The notes beneath the pieces were generated by a model. That model did no database searches. It was not told the DNA's origin and saw only the letters and a program-made list of their open reading frames with translations. This document shows positions 51,711 through 61,252 of a DNA stretch of 64,000 nucleotides, in pieces (position 1 is the stretch's first letter; every line of letters begins with the position of its first letter). This DNA is from Absidia repens. Lineage: Eukaryota; Mucoromycota; Mucoromycetes; Mucorales; Cunninghamellaceae. Position numbers and translations under genes: made by a program. Location of the stretch: positions 1,488,001 through 1,552,000 of the forward strand of contig MCGE01000002.1 of the NCBI GenBank assembly GCA_002105175.1, read 5' to 3'.

Positions 51711-54062
51711 ATGGGTATTCATGGTCTAGCTTCCTTTGTTCAAAACTATCCCTCGTTGAATTTACAAAAAGCATGGGCTTTCAAGGATGCGTCTCACAAT
51801 ACGGATCATCTTATTTTTGATGGTAATGCCTTTGTGTATCACTATGCATATCTTCATCGTGAACACTGGACACATGGAGGTAAGATCTGACAGCACAACA
51901 CAAACAACACGGCATTAGTTGAACATTTTTTTTTAGGACAATATAGATACATGGCGCAAGTTATTCAGCATACAATCACGGCCTTAAAACAAGCAGGGTT
52001 TGCTCTGACGTTCTTATTCGACGGTGCCCTCCCTCAGGACAAGGAAAACACAAGGATCAAGCGATACAAGGACTATGTAGAACGGACTGTTTTGACTATG
52101 GAAAACCTCTCTCCTATTAATGCCGCCAACAAGAAACAATCAACTGCTTTCTTACTCGAAGGACCTCAATACCGTAATGATCTTTATGTGATTCCGCCAA
52201 TGACTCTAGAGGTATGCATCCAAACTCTTTATGAATTGTCCGTCCCTGTATATATTTGCTCTGGTGAAGCTGATAGTGTGGTGGCTCAATATGCGGAAGA
52301 AACCTGTGGCTATATTGTATCCAAAGACTCTGATATGCTTGTCTATCCAAGGTGCGGCAAAGGCTATATTCCCTTAGATACGTTATCTGTGCCTTCCTTC
52401 AATGACTTGGCAACAACAGCAACACTGGAGACGACGACTGATATATCTATCTATGCCATTGTATACCAACCTCAAAATCTGGCCAGCCTTCTTCGATTGG
52501 ATTTGCATATGCTTCCATTGTTTGGTACTTTGATGGGAAACGATTATATGAATATACAGGTGATCAAGTACCCAATCATGGCGTGGTGCTCAGAAAATGC
52601 CAAAGCGTCTGGTCACCAACTAGGATCCTCTCAGTGGCCGAAGTGTGTTGCTGAATTTATACGACTTATGGATCAACGTTCTGCTGCTCCCGGAAAGTAC
52701 TCCTCCATTATCTCTACTATTGTGTCTGAACTGGAACCGGTCATTTTGGGAACCAACATGTCCAAGAAAAAAGAAAAAGTGAATACTCTGGCACAAAATA
52801 TTACTGATTCTGTGCAACGGTATATCTTTGAAGACTTATCAGCATCGACACCAACTCAGTCACCAAACACCACCTCCACCACCCTTAGTCGTCATATGTC
52901 AACACATCAGTATAGTAGGCACGTCCTCGATTTATGGGCAACACAGTCCTTTTGGGGTAGCATTTTTTTAGAGGATTTGCAACAAGAATCAAGCTGGTGT
53001 GTTAGCAGGTCTTTACGACAGGCCATGTACCGATTGGGTGGAATGGATCAGATCAATGAATACGTACGGGAAAAACATCATCTAACGCATCATGTCATCT
53101 CTGCGGCGAACGACTTGACTCTCAATAGCAACATGAACTTCAAACAGCGCCAACGTTTGTTTTTACAACTACATCACACCAGCACACCACTGATCGATAC
53201 ATTAATCAACACGGTGGCCTCACCTCTCCGACCTCTTATTGTCTGTCTGCGCTATTTTATTCAACAATGTATCAACACAGGCAATCCCCTAGCGGACCAT
53301 GAAGTGGTGGCTATTCTTGTGGCTAGCATGATCGATTTGGTGCCTACGGTTATGCCCAAGGAATTTAACGAATCAGACGGACCACCTTACTTGACAGCGT
53401 TGGGATCAGCAATCTTCACGAACAAAACATCATCATCCGCACCAACAACAGCAAACAATGGACAAGAAACCGAAGAATTAAAAATACCTTCCTTGAAAAA
53501 ACGGTCCATCCAACTGGCATCGCAGTGGCAACATACCCTTCTCAGCTCGCAATATTTATCCCAGGTACTATTATCAACAGGTCAGGATACCCAAGGTATT
53601 TGGCAGCATTTACAACAATCCGGTGTTTTAGCATCAATGTATAACGGTCTGGTGATGCACACATGTTTGCAAATGGGACGACTTGGGGCAAGCATGGGTC
53701 GAATGATGCTGGGTGCTTCGACAAAATGGATGTTTCTCTTTGGCACGCTCTATGACTTAGTGACAGGAAACAGTAATGGAGGCATGGGTAGGCAAGTGGA
53801 AAAGGTGTTTGATTACAAGTTTTCCAAGGTGACTTGCTTGATGGACATGGAACAACGACGATCAACCATCTCGTGGATGAAATCTCGGATACTCAAAAAA
53901 ATAGAAAAGCAGGACCGGCGCATGATGATCAACAAATCAACAACAACATCACCACACACCAAGAAATCGATGAAAATGACGGCGGATGGTGGCGGTGTAC
54001 GCAAGTCCAGTGGGAATGCGTTTAGTGTGCTTAGCTCTGGGTGTCACTTTGATGATGAATAG
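51711..54062 (+). CDS. Asteroid-family (ASTE1-like) XPG/FEN-type nuclease domain protein
   Basis: Two exons (51711-51879, 51937-54062) give 764 residues. The start MGIHGLASFVQNYPS is typical of the Asteroid branch of the FEN1/XPG superfamily, in which the initiator ATG precedes the conserved N-terminal Gly. Metal-binding acids are visible at HLIFDGNAFVYH, LTFLFDGALPQDKENTRIKR, VYICSGEADSVVAQYA and YIVSKDSDMLVY. Human ASTE1 is a structure-specific endonuclease acting in the shieldin branch of double-strand break repair; the fungal role is not known to me. The C-terminal half (Ser/Thr linkers, helical segments) is not recognisable beyond this family, and the tail is basic. A poly(A) signal lies at 54096-54101. 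Confidence 0.85.
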
Positions 54063-54329
54063 CTAGCTGTCTTTTGTACCTTATTATTTTACAAGAATAA
54101 AAAATTGTGCAAACAATAGCATCATTTACACTTGGCGTAGGGAAGGGAAAAAAAAAACGGTTATGCTGGTCAAATGCTTTTTTTTTTTTTTTTTTTTTTT
54201 TGGGAGGTGATCTCTATGTTACTCGCCTGCTTTAATGTAGATTTAGTTTAGCTTACCTCTAGTTTTAGATAGCATCTAATTTACAATAATAAATAGTCTG
54301 GTACTCTACCGAAGTTTTGGGAATTATTT
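54063..54329. other. 3' UTR of the Asteroid-like gene
   Basis: Contains AATAAA at 54096-54101 and a T run at about 54178-54201. No gene is seen. Confidence 0.5.
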
Positions 54330-54470
54330 GATTTATTGGGTGTCAGGTGGCAGGTGCGGGATTGAAATGTGGGGTTTGATGGGACTGGGTATTAAACGAC
54401 TTTGTCATTTCGCACTTTACAATGCAGCTCCTTTAGGCCCAACAGTGCTTAGTACTACATCGGTGAGGGG
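54330..54470 (-). repeat. Dispersed repeat family B, copy 5 (reverse)
   Basis: On the minus strand: ACTAAGCACTGTTGGGCC, AAAGTGCGAAATGAC, CCCATCAAACCCCACATTTC and GACACCCAATAAATC, in the same order as 37557-37693. It lies 125 bp before a forward family A copy, mirroring the B(+)/A(-) pair at 36621-37060. Confidence 0.72.
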
Positions 54471-54594
54471 ACCATTGTGTTGAAAAAAACAAGAAAAAAA
54501 AAAGGGAAAAGGATTAGACCACTTGTCTATTTCAACTATGATGGACAACCACCATCGCACTCGGTCCAGAAAAAAAAATGGATGTGGTGTCAAC

Positions 54595-54910
54595 ATTCAC
54601 ACTCCGCCAATGTGATTTTATACTCATTTTATTTTTTGTCATTTACGCTTTTCTTTCTCTTTCTCTCTTTTTTTCCCTTCATTAAAACTTCAGTGGAATG
54701 ATGGTGATCTTGGATTAGTACTAAAACTTGAATCAGGGGCATTTTGAAAAATGCAATATAAAACTCATGGGGAAACCCTTTTATTTTGGGTTCGTGATTT
54801 AGGACCGGCAATAGATTAGCTTCCTCTTAGAATAGTGTCATCTGCTTAGCTTAGTGTTCGTTTGTCATAGTTTATATATATACATATCTGAATAAAAAAT
54901 ACCTTGTCTC
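54595..54910 (+). repeat. Dispersed repeat family A, copy 7 (partial)
   Basis: CACTCCGCCAATGTGATTTT (diverged E-box), pyrimidine tract, CTTGGATTAGTACTAAAACT, CATGGGGAAACCCTTTTATT, TTAGCTTAGTGTTCGTTTGT and ATCTGAATAAAAAATACCTT. It ends soon after the first poly(A) signal. Confidence 0.75.
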
Positions 54911-55120
54911 TTTTTTATCATTCGTTTCTCTGGCATACATTACTTTCACATTGTCTGTTATGGTCGAATGACTAAAGCAACAAAAAAAAAGGGAACTTCC
55001 ATTTTTATTACCGAAAAGAAATAAAATACAAAATACAAATAAAAGGGGAATGTGATATGGTCAGAGAGTGTGGGTATAGAAATAATCATATATATATATA
55101 TATATATAATATTACGGGGA

Positions 55121-56344
55121 CTAGGATTGTGATTTCAAAAACTGATCGATTTGATGGGTGATATCCTTTCGCATAGTGGGGAGATCATCCATGATTTTCG
55201 TCAAGGCTAAGCGGAGGTCAAAAGAGGGATGCAAGTGCTTGAAGCATAGGGAAAGTAGTTTATGCATGACATGATCCGTACAATAGCCAATAGGATATTT
55301 TGCAAAAAAGGAAATAAAAGCATGGGCAAAGATATCAAGGTCATCCACAGGTGTTGATTTTTGAATAGTAGACGGGGTCGTTTTCTTTTTGCCATACCAA
55401 CCAGGGCCCTGAATAGCAGCAGGTGTTGCAGCAAACCGAGACATATTGTTGTTGTGTGGTTTAATAATGCGATGGAGGCAAGCTAACTGTTCATGGTGGT
55501 GATCCACTGAATGGTGTGTAAACGACAAGTCCAGTAAAAATAAAAATATGCATTCCCATAGCGCGTGACATGCGTCCATGTCAAACGAGAATACCGGAGA
55601 GATAGAATCAAAAAGATCAGGGCGAGTATCTGCAAGCCGAATCAATTGACGCGAGTAGCTGGATCCACCAAATACAACAGGAGCAGGTAGAAAACAATAA
55701 TCATGTATCGCCTCTTGCCACGCATGCATTTTTTTTTCAACAACTGCATTTTCTGCCACCGTCGGCATCATTAATCGATGATAATCGTCCTGATCCGGAG
55801 AAACCAATATGTTCCCATATAATTGAAATCCATGATGTATCAAAATAGCATATCCTGAGAATGGGAGTTGTTGAATGCTTCGTATAAAAAGAGAGGTGAC
55901 TGTCGGTTGAGTAGGGTTTTTGCCGTAAAGAGTGACTAGCTGCTGTACCAGATGGCGAGAAAGCAATGCACCTTGATTAAATAGAAGACGAATAAAATGA
56001 TCATCACATAAATGGGGCATGGCAAGGATTGCATAATAAATAGAGAATCGATGACCCTTTTGTTTTGTCAACCAGCAAGCAAGCGACCGAGGTGTGGCGG
56101 CGATTGAATACATTTTCTTATTGCTTAATGCGTACTGATATATGGTGGAGAGGGAGTCCAGTTGTTCAAAGATGCAAGTAAGTATTTCGTCAGGCAAGTC
56201 GTCGAAATAGTTTTCTTTCTTTTTTGATAATGATAACGATTCATGAGTTTTTTTTATCTTGCCACCACTGGTTTTTTCTCGAGAAAAAGAAAGAAAACCA
56301 GTAATACGGTGTAAAGATGTATTTGGTAGAGCTGCACAAATCAT
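55121..56344 (-). CDS. F-box domain protein
   Basis: A single-exon frame of 407 residues runs from the ATG at 56344. An F-box-like motif occupies about residues 46-85 (FDDLPDEILTCIFEQLDSLS, ending in SNKKMYSIAATPRS). The F-box binds Skp1, so the protein is probably the substrate receptor of an SCF ubiquitin ligase. The remainder is helical and Leu/His rich with no WD40, LRR or Kelch pattern, so the substrate is unknown. The N-terminal 40 residues are basic and Ser/Lys rich. A pyrimidine- and A-rich leader precedes the start. Lack of introns is unusual among its neighbours. Confidence 0.75.
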   Translation of the reverse strand: MICAALPNTSLHRITGFLSFSREKTSGGKIKKTHESLSLSKKKENYFDDLPDEILTCIFEQLDSLSTIYQYALSNKKMYSIAATPRSLACWLTKQKGHRFSIYYAILAMPHLCDDHFIRLLFNQGALLSRHLVQQLVTLYGKNPTQPTVTSLFIRSIQQLPFSGYAILIHHGFQLYGNILVSPDQDDYHRLMMPTVAENAVVEKKMHAWQEAIHDYCFLPAPVVFGGSSYSRQLIRLADTRPDLFDSISPVFSFDMDACHALWECIFLFLLDLSFTHHSVDHHHEQLACLHRIIKPHNNNMSRFAATPAAIQGPGWYGKKKTTPSTIQKSTPVDDLDIFAHAFISFFAKYPIGYCTDHVMHKLLSLCFKHLHPSFDLRLALTKIMDDLPTMRKDITHQIDQFLKSQS

Positions 56345-57007
56345 ACAGAAGAGAAAAGTGGACGAAATAAATAAAAAAAAAGAATGTGTGAAAAAAAAAA
56401 AAGATATACAGCGTTGATCTTTTATACATGGATGAAAAGAATAAATGGAAAAAGTGGAATCAAGTATTCCACGTTGACGGATTCTAAAATTTGATTGGTC
56501 AATTCATGCCCAAGTCAAGTTGCCAGAGTGTCCTCATGCTCACCTAAAACCTTTTTTTTCCCATATTTTTTGACATGACAAAAAAGAACTTCTTTGGATA
56601 GTCTAGTCTACTTGAAAGCTTTGCCTTGATTTAATAATCAAAGCACAACAAGCCAATAAAAACGACAAATAATATAGTAATGCACCGCTGTTCACGATAG
56701 AGAGAGTATGTGTGTATGCGTGCGTGGGCGTGCGTGTGTGTTTTTTTGACTACAGTATAAACATTTGGAATAGTCTATCAAATAAAAATGGGATTGATGT
56801 TACACTTAAGACACATTTTCAAAAACAACAAAGACTTCCATTCTATACACAAAATAAAAAACATATCTGGGCACAGAATAATAATAATAATAAAACAAAG
56901 CTTTATTTGATATTCATGATAAAAACAAAAGAGGAACTATTCTACTAAGTGATGAAAGGGAAGGGAAGCAGGGTAAATCTAATCTAAATTTGACAGCAGA
57001 TCTTGAA
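56345..57007. other. F-box promoter and PPX1 3' UTR
   Basis: A short GT-rich stretch (about 56707-56750) and ATA/ATAA simple sequence (56878-56893) are present. No gene is seen. Confidence 0.5.
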
Positions 57008-58326
57008 TCAGAGGCCAAATTTGTTTCCGAGATAACTTGATATTTTTTGATTGTAAAATCCAATTCGTCCACCCTGATCGTCGACATTTTCCTTCCCCCA
57101 AAGCGGTAGCAGTGATGTCATACCCACATCCTGTTGGTCATTCAGCGCATTCTTGACTTGTAATAGCTTGTCGTTTGCCACAAAGAATGCCAGTTCACGT
57201 TCATATACCCCGTCGGATTGTTGTTTTGAATGATCGTACGAAGTCAGCACCACCAACATGTCCAATTGTTGTTCACCAATAAACGCCCATGCATCCTTTA
57301 CAATTTGATCATAGCCATCACGATCCACCCATGCTTTGAGGTACCACGACATTGAGCTTGTTCCAACAGTATATCCATTGATCGTCCATTGTTTGTAATC
57401 CTTACGTAAAAGATCACGGGTTGAAAGATGGTCTACCTGTGATTTGATGTGTTCGATATCGTTGTAATAGGTTATTGCCTGTGGTGTCAAATAACTATTC
57501 GTCCCATCTGGTCCGTCTGATTTTGTTGTTGATGCTGCTGTTAAAGAAGAGGTGAAAGCTAGAGGGCCTACAATTTTGAGTGCGTCGACGTCTTTCTGAG
57601 TTGTCTTGCCCAAATTCCAGCAAAGTCCAATCGTGTCGACTAAAATAGGTGCTGCTGCCAATGTTGCCACCGCTTTTTTGTTCACATCCGATAGCGAATT
57701 GATTTCATCGTGGAGAAGCAATACCACTTGGGACGTACAAGAACCAACCACTTCAATCCATCTCAAAGGAGCATCCAAATAGAAACCTTCATCCACATGA
57801 TGGTCCACAACGCCAACAATTTGGCAGTGCTGTTCAAGGTGACTGAGGGGAGGTGTGAGCCGATTGTGATCAACCAGAATGATATCAGGCCGAGCCATCA
57901 GCGTATCGTTACCAATACTTTCCAAATAGCTTGTGTCCAACTGGTCAATGCAAATAAGCTTGGTGGTATCAATCCCTGCCTGCTCAAACACATAAGTGAC
58001 TTCGGGTCGGAGAGCCAGATCACAAAAAGGAACCTTGATAAGTGGTATATAGATTGTATTGCTTGAGCCATTCTTTTTCTGACTTAGGTAGGCCATCAAC
58101 AATGCTGAAATGATAGAATCTAAATCTATTGAAGAAGTAATCTTGTAAGTTATTTGTGTAATACATTCGTGTTTAGATTTGTTTTTTGTTTTTCTCTAAA
58201 AAAAAAAAAAAGATAGCATTGGAACTTACCTGCAGAGTCATTACCGGTAACAAGTACAAGTCGGGCATCACTAGGCTTTTTGTCGAGCGCTGCCCTTGCT
58301 GTATCCAAAAATTCGTTGATCGACAT
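57008..58326 (-). CDS. PPX1: Exopolyphosphatase PPX1-like, DHH phosphoesterase family
   Basis: Two exons (58326-58230, 58119-57008) give 402 residues. Fungal PPX1 removes terminal phosphates from polyphosphate, mostly in the cytosol. Motifs in order are TGNDSADS spanning the intron (motif I, metal-binding Asp), DIILVDHNRL (motif II), VGVVDHHVDEG (the DHH motif) and VGSCTSQVVLLL. A DHHA2 domain follows, with WYLKAWVDRDGYDQIVKDAW and MLVVLTSYD. Prune and GTP pyrophosphohydrolase relatives share these motifs; the length and order favour PPX1. The ATG at 58326 opens MSINEFLDTARAAL, the usual N-terminal helix. Confidence 0.9.
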
Positions 58327-58558
58327 TTGGAAGAAAAGTAGGCACAAGAAAGAAAGACGAAGTTTATTTTTTTGACTGGGTTCAAAAAGGAGAGGAGGGG
58401 AGATAAAAAAAAAAGTGGGGTGGGATGGCGTGGGGGAATGTGTAAAGACGGAAGGTCCAGGTGGTGGTGGGTACAAATAATGGGGTGGGAAAGAAATATA
58501 ATATAATAGACTAAAACTAAAACAAAATAAAAATAAATCACAAGCAAACTACGCTAGA

Positions 58559-59300
58559 TGGGCAGAAGGGGTGTGACCGGAGCGGAGTCGAGGAAGAGGC
58601 CTTGTTCATTAAGGTCGTCGAGGTTCAACATGTTCAAGGTGTTGTAAGTATTCCTGTTCCCATGTTGAAATACAAGTGATGGGTTTGAAGTGTTTCCGGC
58701 AACTGATGACGAAGCATGGATGAGGTGGGTGAAATAGGGACGCGACCAAGGAGGAAGAACATAGAGTCAGCTGCAGTGGGGTAGGCAATAGCAAGGCGTG
58801 AGAGGAAGTGGAGGAATTGGAGGGCTAGTTTCTTGGTGAGCGCACGCGTATTGGGGGCATGGGATCAAGTTGGCGTTTCGTATGATACTTTTGGAAAAGT
58901 GTGAAGTGGGAGCGTTGCTGGTTGAGTGCTTCATCCTAGCGAGCCTTGGGGAGGTGGGCGGTATCGACATACAATCTTCTTCCATGGAGAGCCATGAGAC
59001 CAGTGGCTTCTGCTGCAGTTTGCGCCAAAACGTTTTTTCCTTCAGGAGCTGTTTGTGTCCAACAATCGTCTCATTTCGGAGATCAGTGTGTTGTTGAGTT
59101 GTAGGCTGTGGAGCGTCCCCCCACTGATGGGTTATTGGTGAGGCAGGTGCATGATTCTGGTAGGTGATCTGTGATATGCTCCATATATACGTCAAATGAA
59201 GGTACCCTGTGGCGATTACAGCTGTTTTCATTGTATTTGGTGGTGACAGCGATGGTTAGGTCATATTGGTATAAGGAAATGTCGTTTTTTTCGGGAAGCG
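58559..59300 (-). pseudogene. Argonaute-like relic (N and linker-1 region), heavily decayed
   Basis: Colinear fragments on the minus strand resemble the start of Argonaute. DISLYQYDLTI (about 59283-59253) is like the conserved YQYDV strand, followed by NRHRVPSFDVY. ALHGRRLYVDTAHLP (about 58993-58949) is like the YDGRKNLYT-LP motif. FTLFQKYHTKR follows, then LQFLHFLSRLAIAYPTAADS and HHLYFNMGTGILTTP (about 58640-58670), like the linker that precedes PAZ. They are spread over three frames with stops. No PAZ, MID or PIWI sequence follows before PPX1 starts. The identification rests on motif order from memory of the family and needs a profile search. Confidence 0.42.
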
Positions 59301-59356
59301 GTTGTAAGAAAAGGAGAGACAAAAAATGCGCTCGATTTTTTTTTGTTCTGTGCAGT

Positions 59357-59369
59357 TTTGAAATTCCGC
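59357..59369 (+). promoter_or_regulatory. TTTGAAATTCCGC element upstream of uS15m
   Basis: The 13-mer is identical to that upstream of LIPT2 (6598-6610) and lies at a similar distance from the start codon (about 96 bp). Both genes encode mitochondrial proteins. Function is inferred. Confidence 0.4.
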
Positions 59370-59464
59370 GGCAGTCACCACCAAAAAAAAAATAAAAAAT
59401 AAAAAAAAAATGTATTTGAGGGGCCTGGGTTGTTTTTCTTTTTACTACTTCCAATATTACCAAT

Positions 59465-60391
59465 ATGTTTAATCGTAGCCAACAACAGTGGTCTCGTTTA
59501 GGTAACTAAAATATTTTCCAGAAGTAAAAATATGATGCGTCGAAACTGAAGCATTCAAACATTTTTTTATTTCATTTTATTTCTAGCTTCCTCTTCTAGA
59601 AGCGCCTTGACTTTCCAACAGCAACAGCAACCCGTACTACGACAAGGATTTCATGGATCAACAACGGCCTTTGCCAAAAAGCATCCCAAGCAAATCAAGA
59701 AAGAAAATTTGGCTAAACGTGCCCAACGTGTAGCTGAATTTGAACGCACAAAGCCCTCACCTATTGTTTCTCGTCATGCACCCTTCTTTAACAGCTTGCA
59801 AACACCCGCCAGTGCTTACAGTGGATCCAACAAAGCTCTTTACCAACATTTTTTGAACACAGAAGATCAACAAAAGCTTTTCGAACAAACACCCAAGGAT
59901 ATTGTGGAAAAAAATCATTTGGCTGCCGTGGGTGGTGTCGAAGATGCTTTGGCTAAAGAACAACACAAAGTCGATACCTTGCAAAAATTGGTTGGTCTTC
60001 AAAACGGCAACGCAAAGGCAGTACAGTTGTGGAATGTGCACCAAGCTATTGACTGGTTTAAACGAAAAGAAGGTGATACTGGCAGTCCTGAAGTACAAGG
60101 TAAAAAAAAAAATCCTCATTTCGTTGATTTGATCATTGGCTAATTGTTTTTTGTTTTGTTTTTGTTTTTTAATTGGTAGCCGCTATTTTGACAGTACGCA
60201 TTCACAACCTCAACTCTCATCTTCAACAACACAAAAAGGACAAGCATAACTACCGACAATTACGTTTGATGGTACACCAACGGGCGAAATTACTGAAATA
60301 TTTGAAGTCCAAGGATGCCTCTCGATATCACACCTGTTTGGAAGGTCTCGGTTTGGAACCTCGCGCTGTGGAAGGTGAAATCACATTGTAA
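59465..60391 (+). CDS. Mitochondrial small-subunit ribosomal protein uS15m
   Basis: Three exons (59465-59501, 59587-60099, 60180-60391) give 253 residues. The C-terminal part is the uS15 fold: FKRKEGDTGSPEVQAAILTV, then RIHNLNSHLQQHKKDKHNYR, QLRLMVHQRAKLLKYLK and ASRYHTCLEGLGLE. G-D-T-G-S-P-E-V-Q and H-x3-H-K-K-D are the rRNA-binding signature. A long N-terminal extension with a basic, Gln-rich leader (MFNRSQQQWSRLASSSRSAL) is typical of mitochondrial forms such as yeast Mrps28. The ATG at 59465 was chosen because the 37-nt first exon joins in frame to the second. A poly(A) signal is at 60474-60479. Confidence 0.93.
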
Positions 60392-61252
60392 TTTAGTTTT
60401 TATTCATATGCCTAGTTTATTATAGTAGTTATAGATTGTTTATTATATTTTTTTGTTCTGTTTTGTTTGTCTCAATAAAAATCATTTGAATCAATATCCA
60501 TTATATATATATATGCCCAAAGTATTGATGTGTAGAACTGCATATACAATTCACTTTTTATTTTTGCCCGTTTTATCATGCCCCACATTTATACTTCAAT
60601 GATATAGTTCAACCTGTTTTCTCTTTCTGCAACACAGTTATCCGTCACTGATTTGAATTCATTTTGAATTATAGCAGTCTCCCTTCATCGTTCCGAATAT
60701 GTTTTTGATATTAGCCTATGAATTGATTTTTTACTTTTTCATTATTTATCTGCGGCACGAAAGCATCAACCAGTATCAGTAATGAAGAGTAGCATAAGTT
60801 ACATCCATTGCGATATAGCTATTATATTGCCAATATCACAATACACAACTCACCATACTGTAGTCTCAAATGATCATCTAACAACCAACTTTCTATATAC
60901 ATTCACAAACTTTTTCCTATATATATAATAGAAACCCGTGAACAAATTATCAAATAGCTAGCATTAGAGTGTATGCGTCACCAATATACACCATTAAATA
61001 ACCGCAATACTGTACTCTGCATAAAGTATATTCAAAAACACAGTTGTTTTATTTTATTTCCGGGATGGGACATCATAGATTTTAAAAAAATATAAACATG
61101 TGTGCATTTATTTGCTATGATTTCTAATAAGCTATAATATATGGAAGAGAAGGGTGAGATATAGATAAAGGGAAGTAATATATAGACTAGTCTCTACGAC
61201 GGATAAGGAATATATGTATATATAATATGATATAATAAATAATAAATCTACA
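60392..61252. other. Convergent 3' spacer between uS15m and the permease
   Basis: AT-rich throughout, with the uS15m AATAAA at 60474-60479 and TA repeats. No open frame of interest and no recognised repeat core. Confidence 0.55.
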
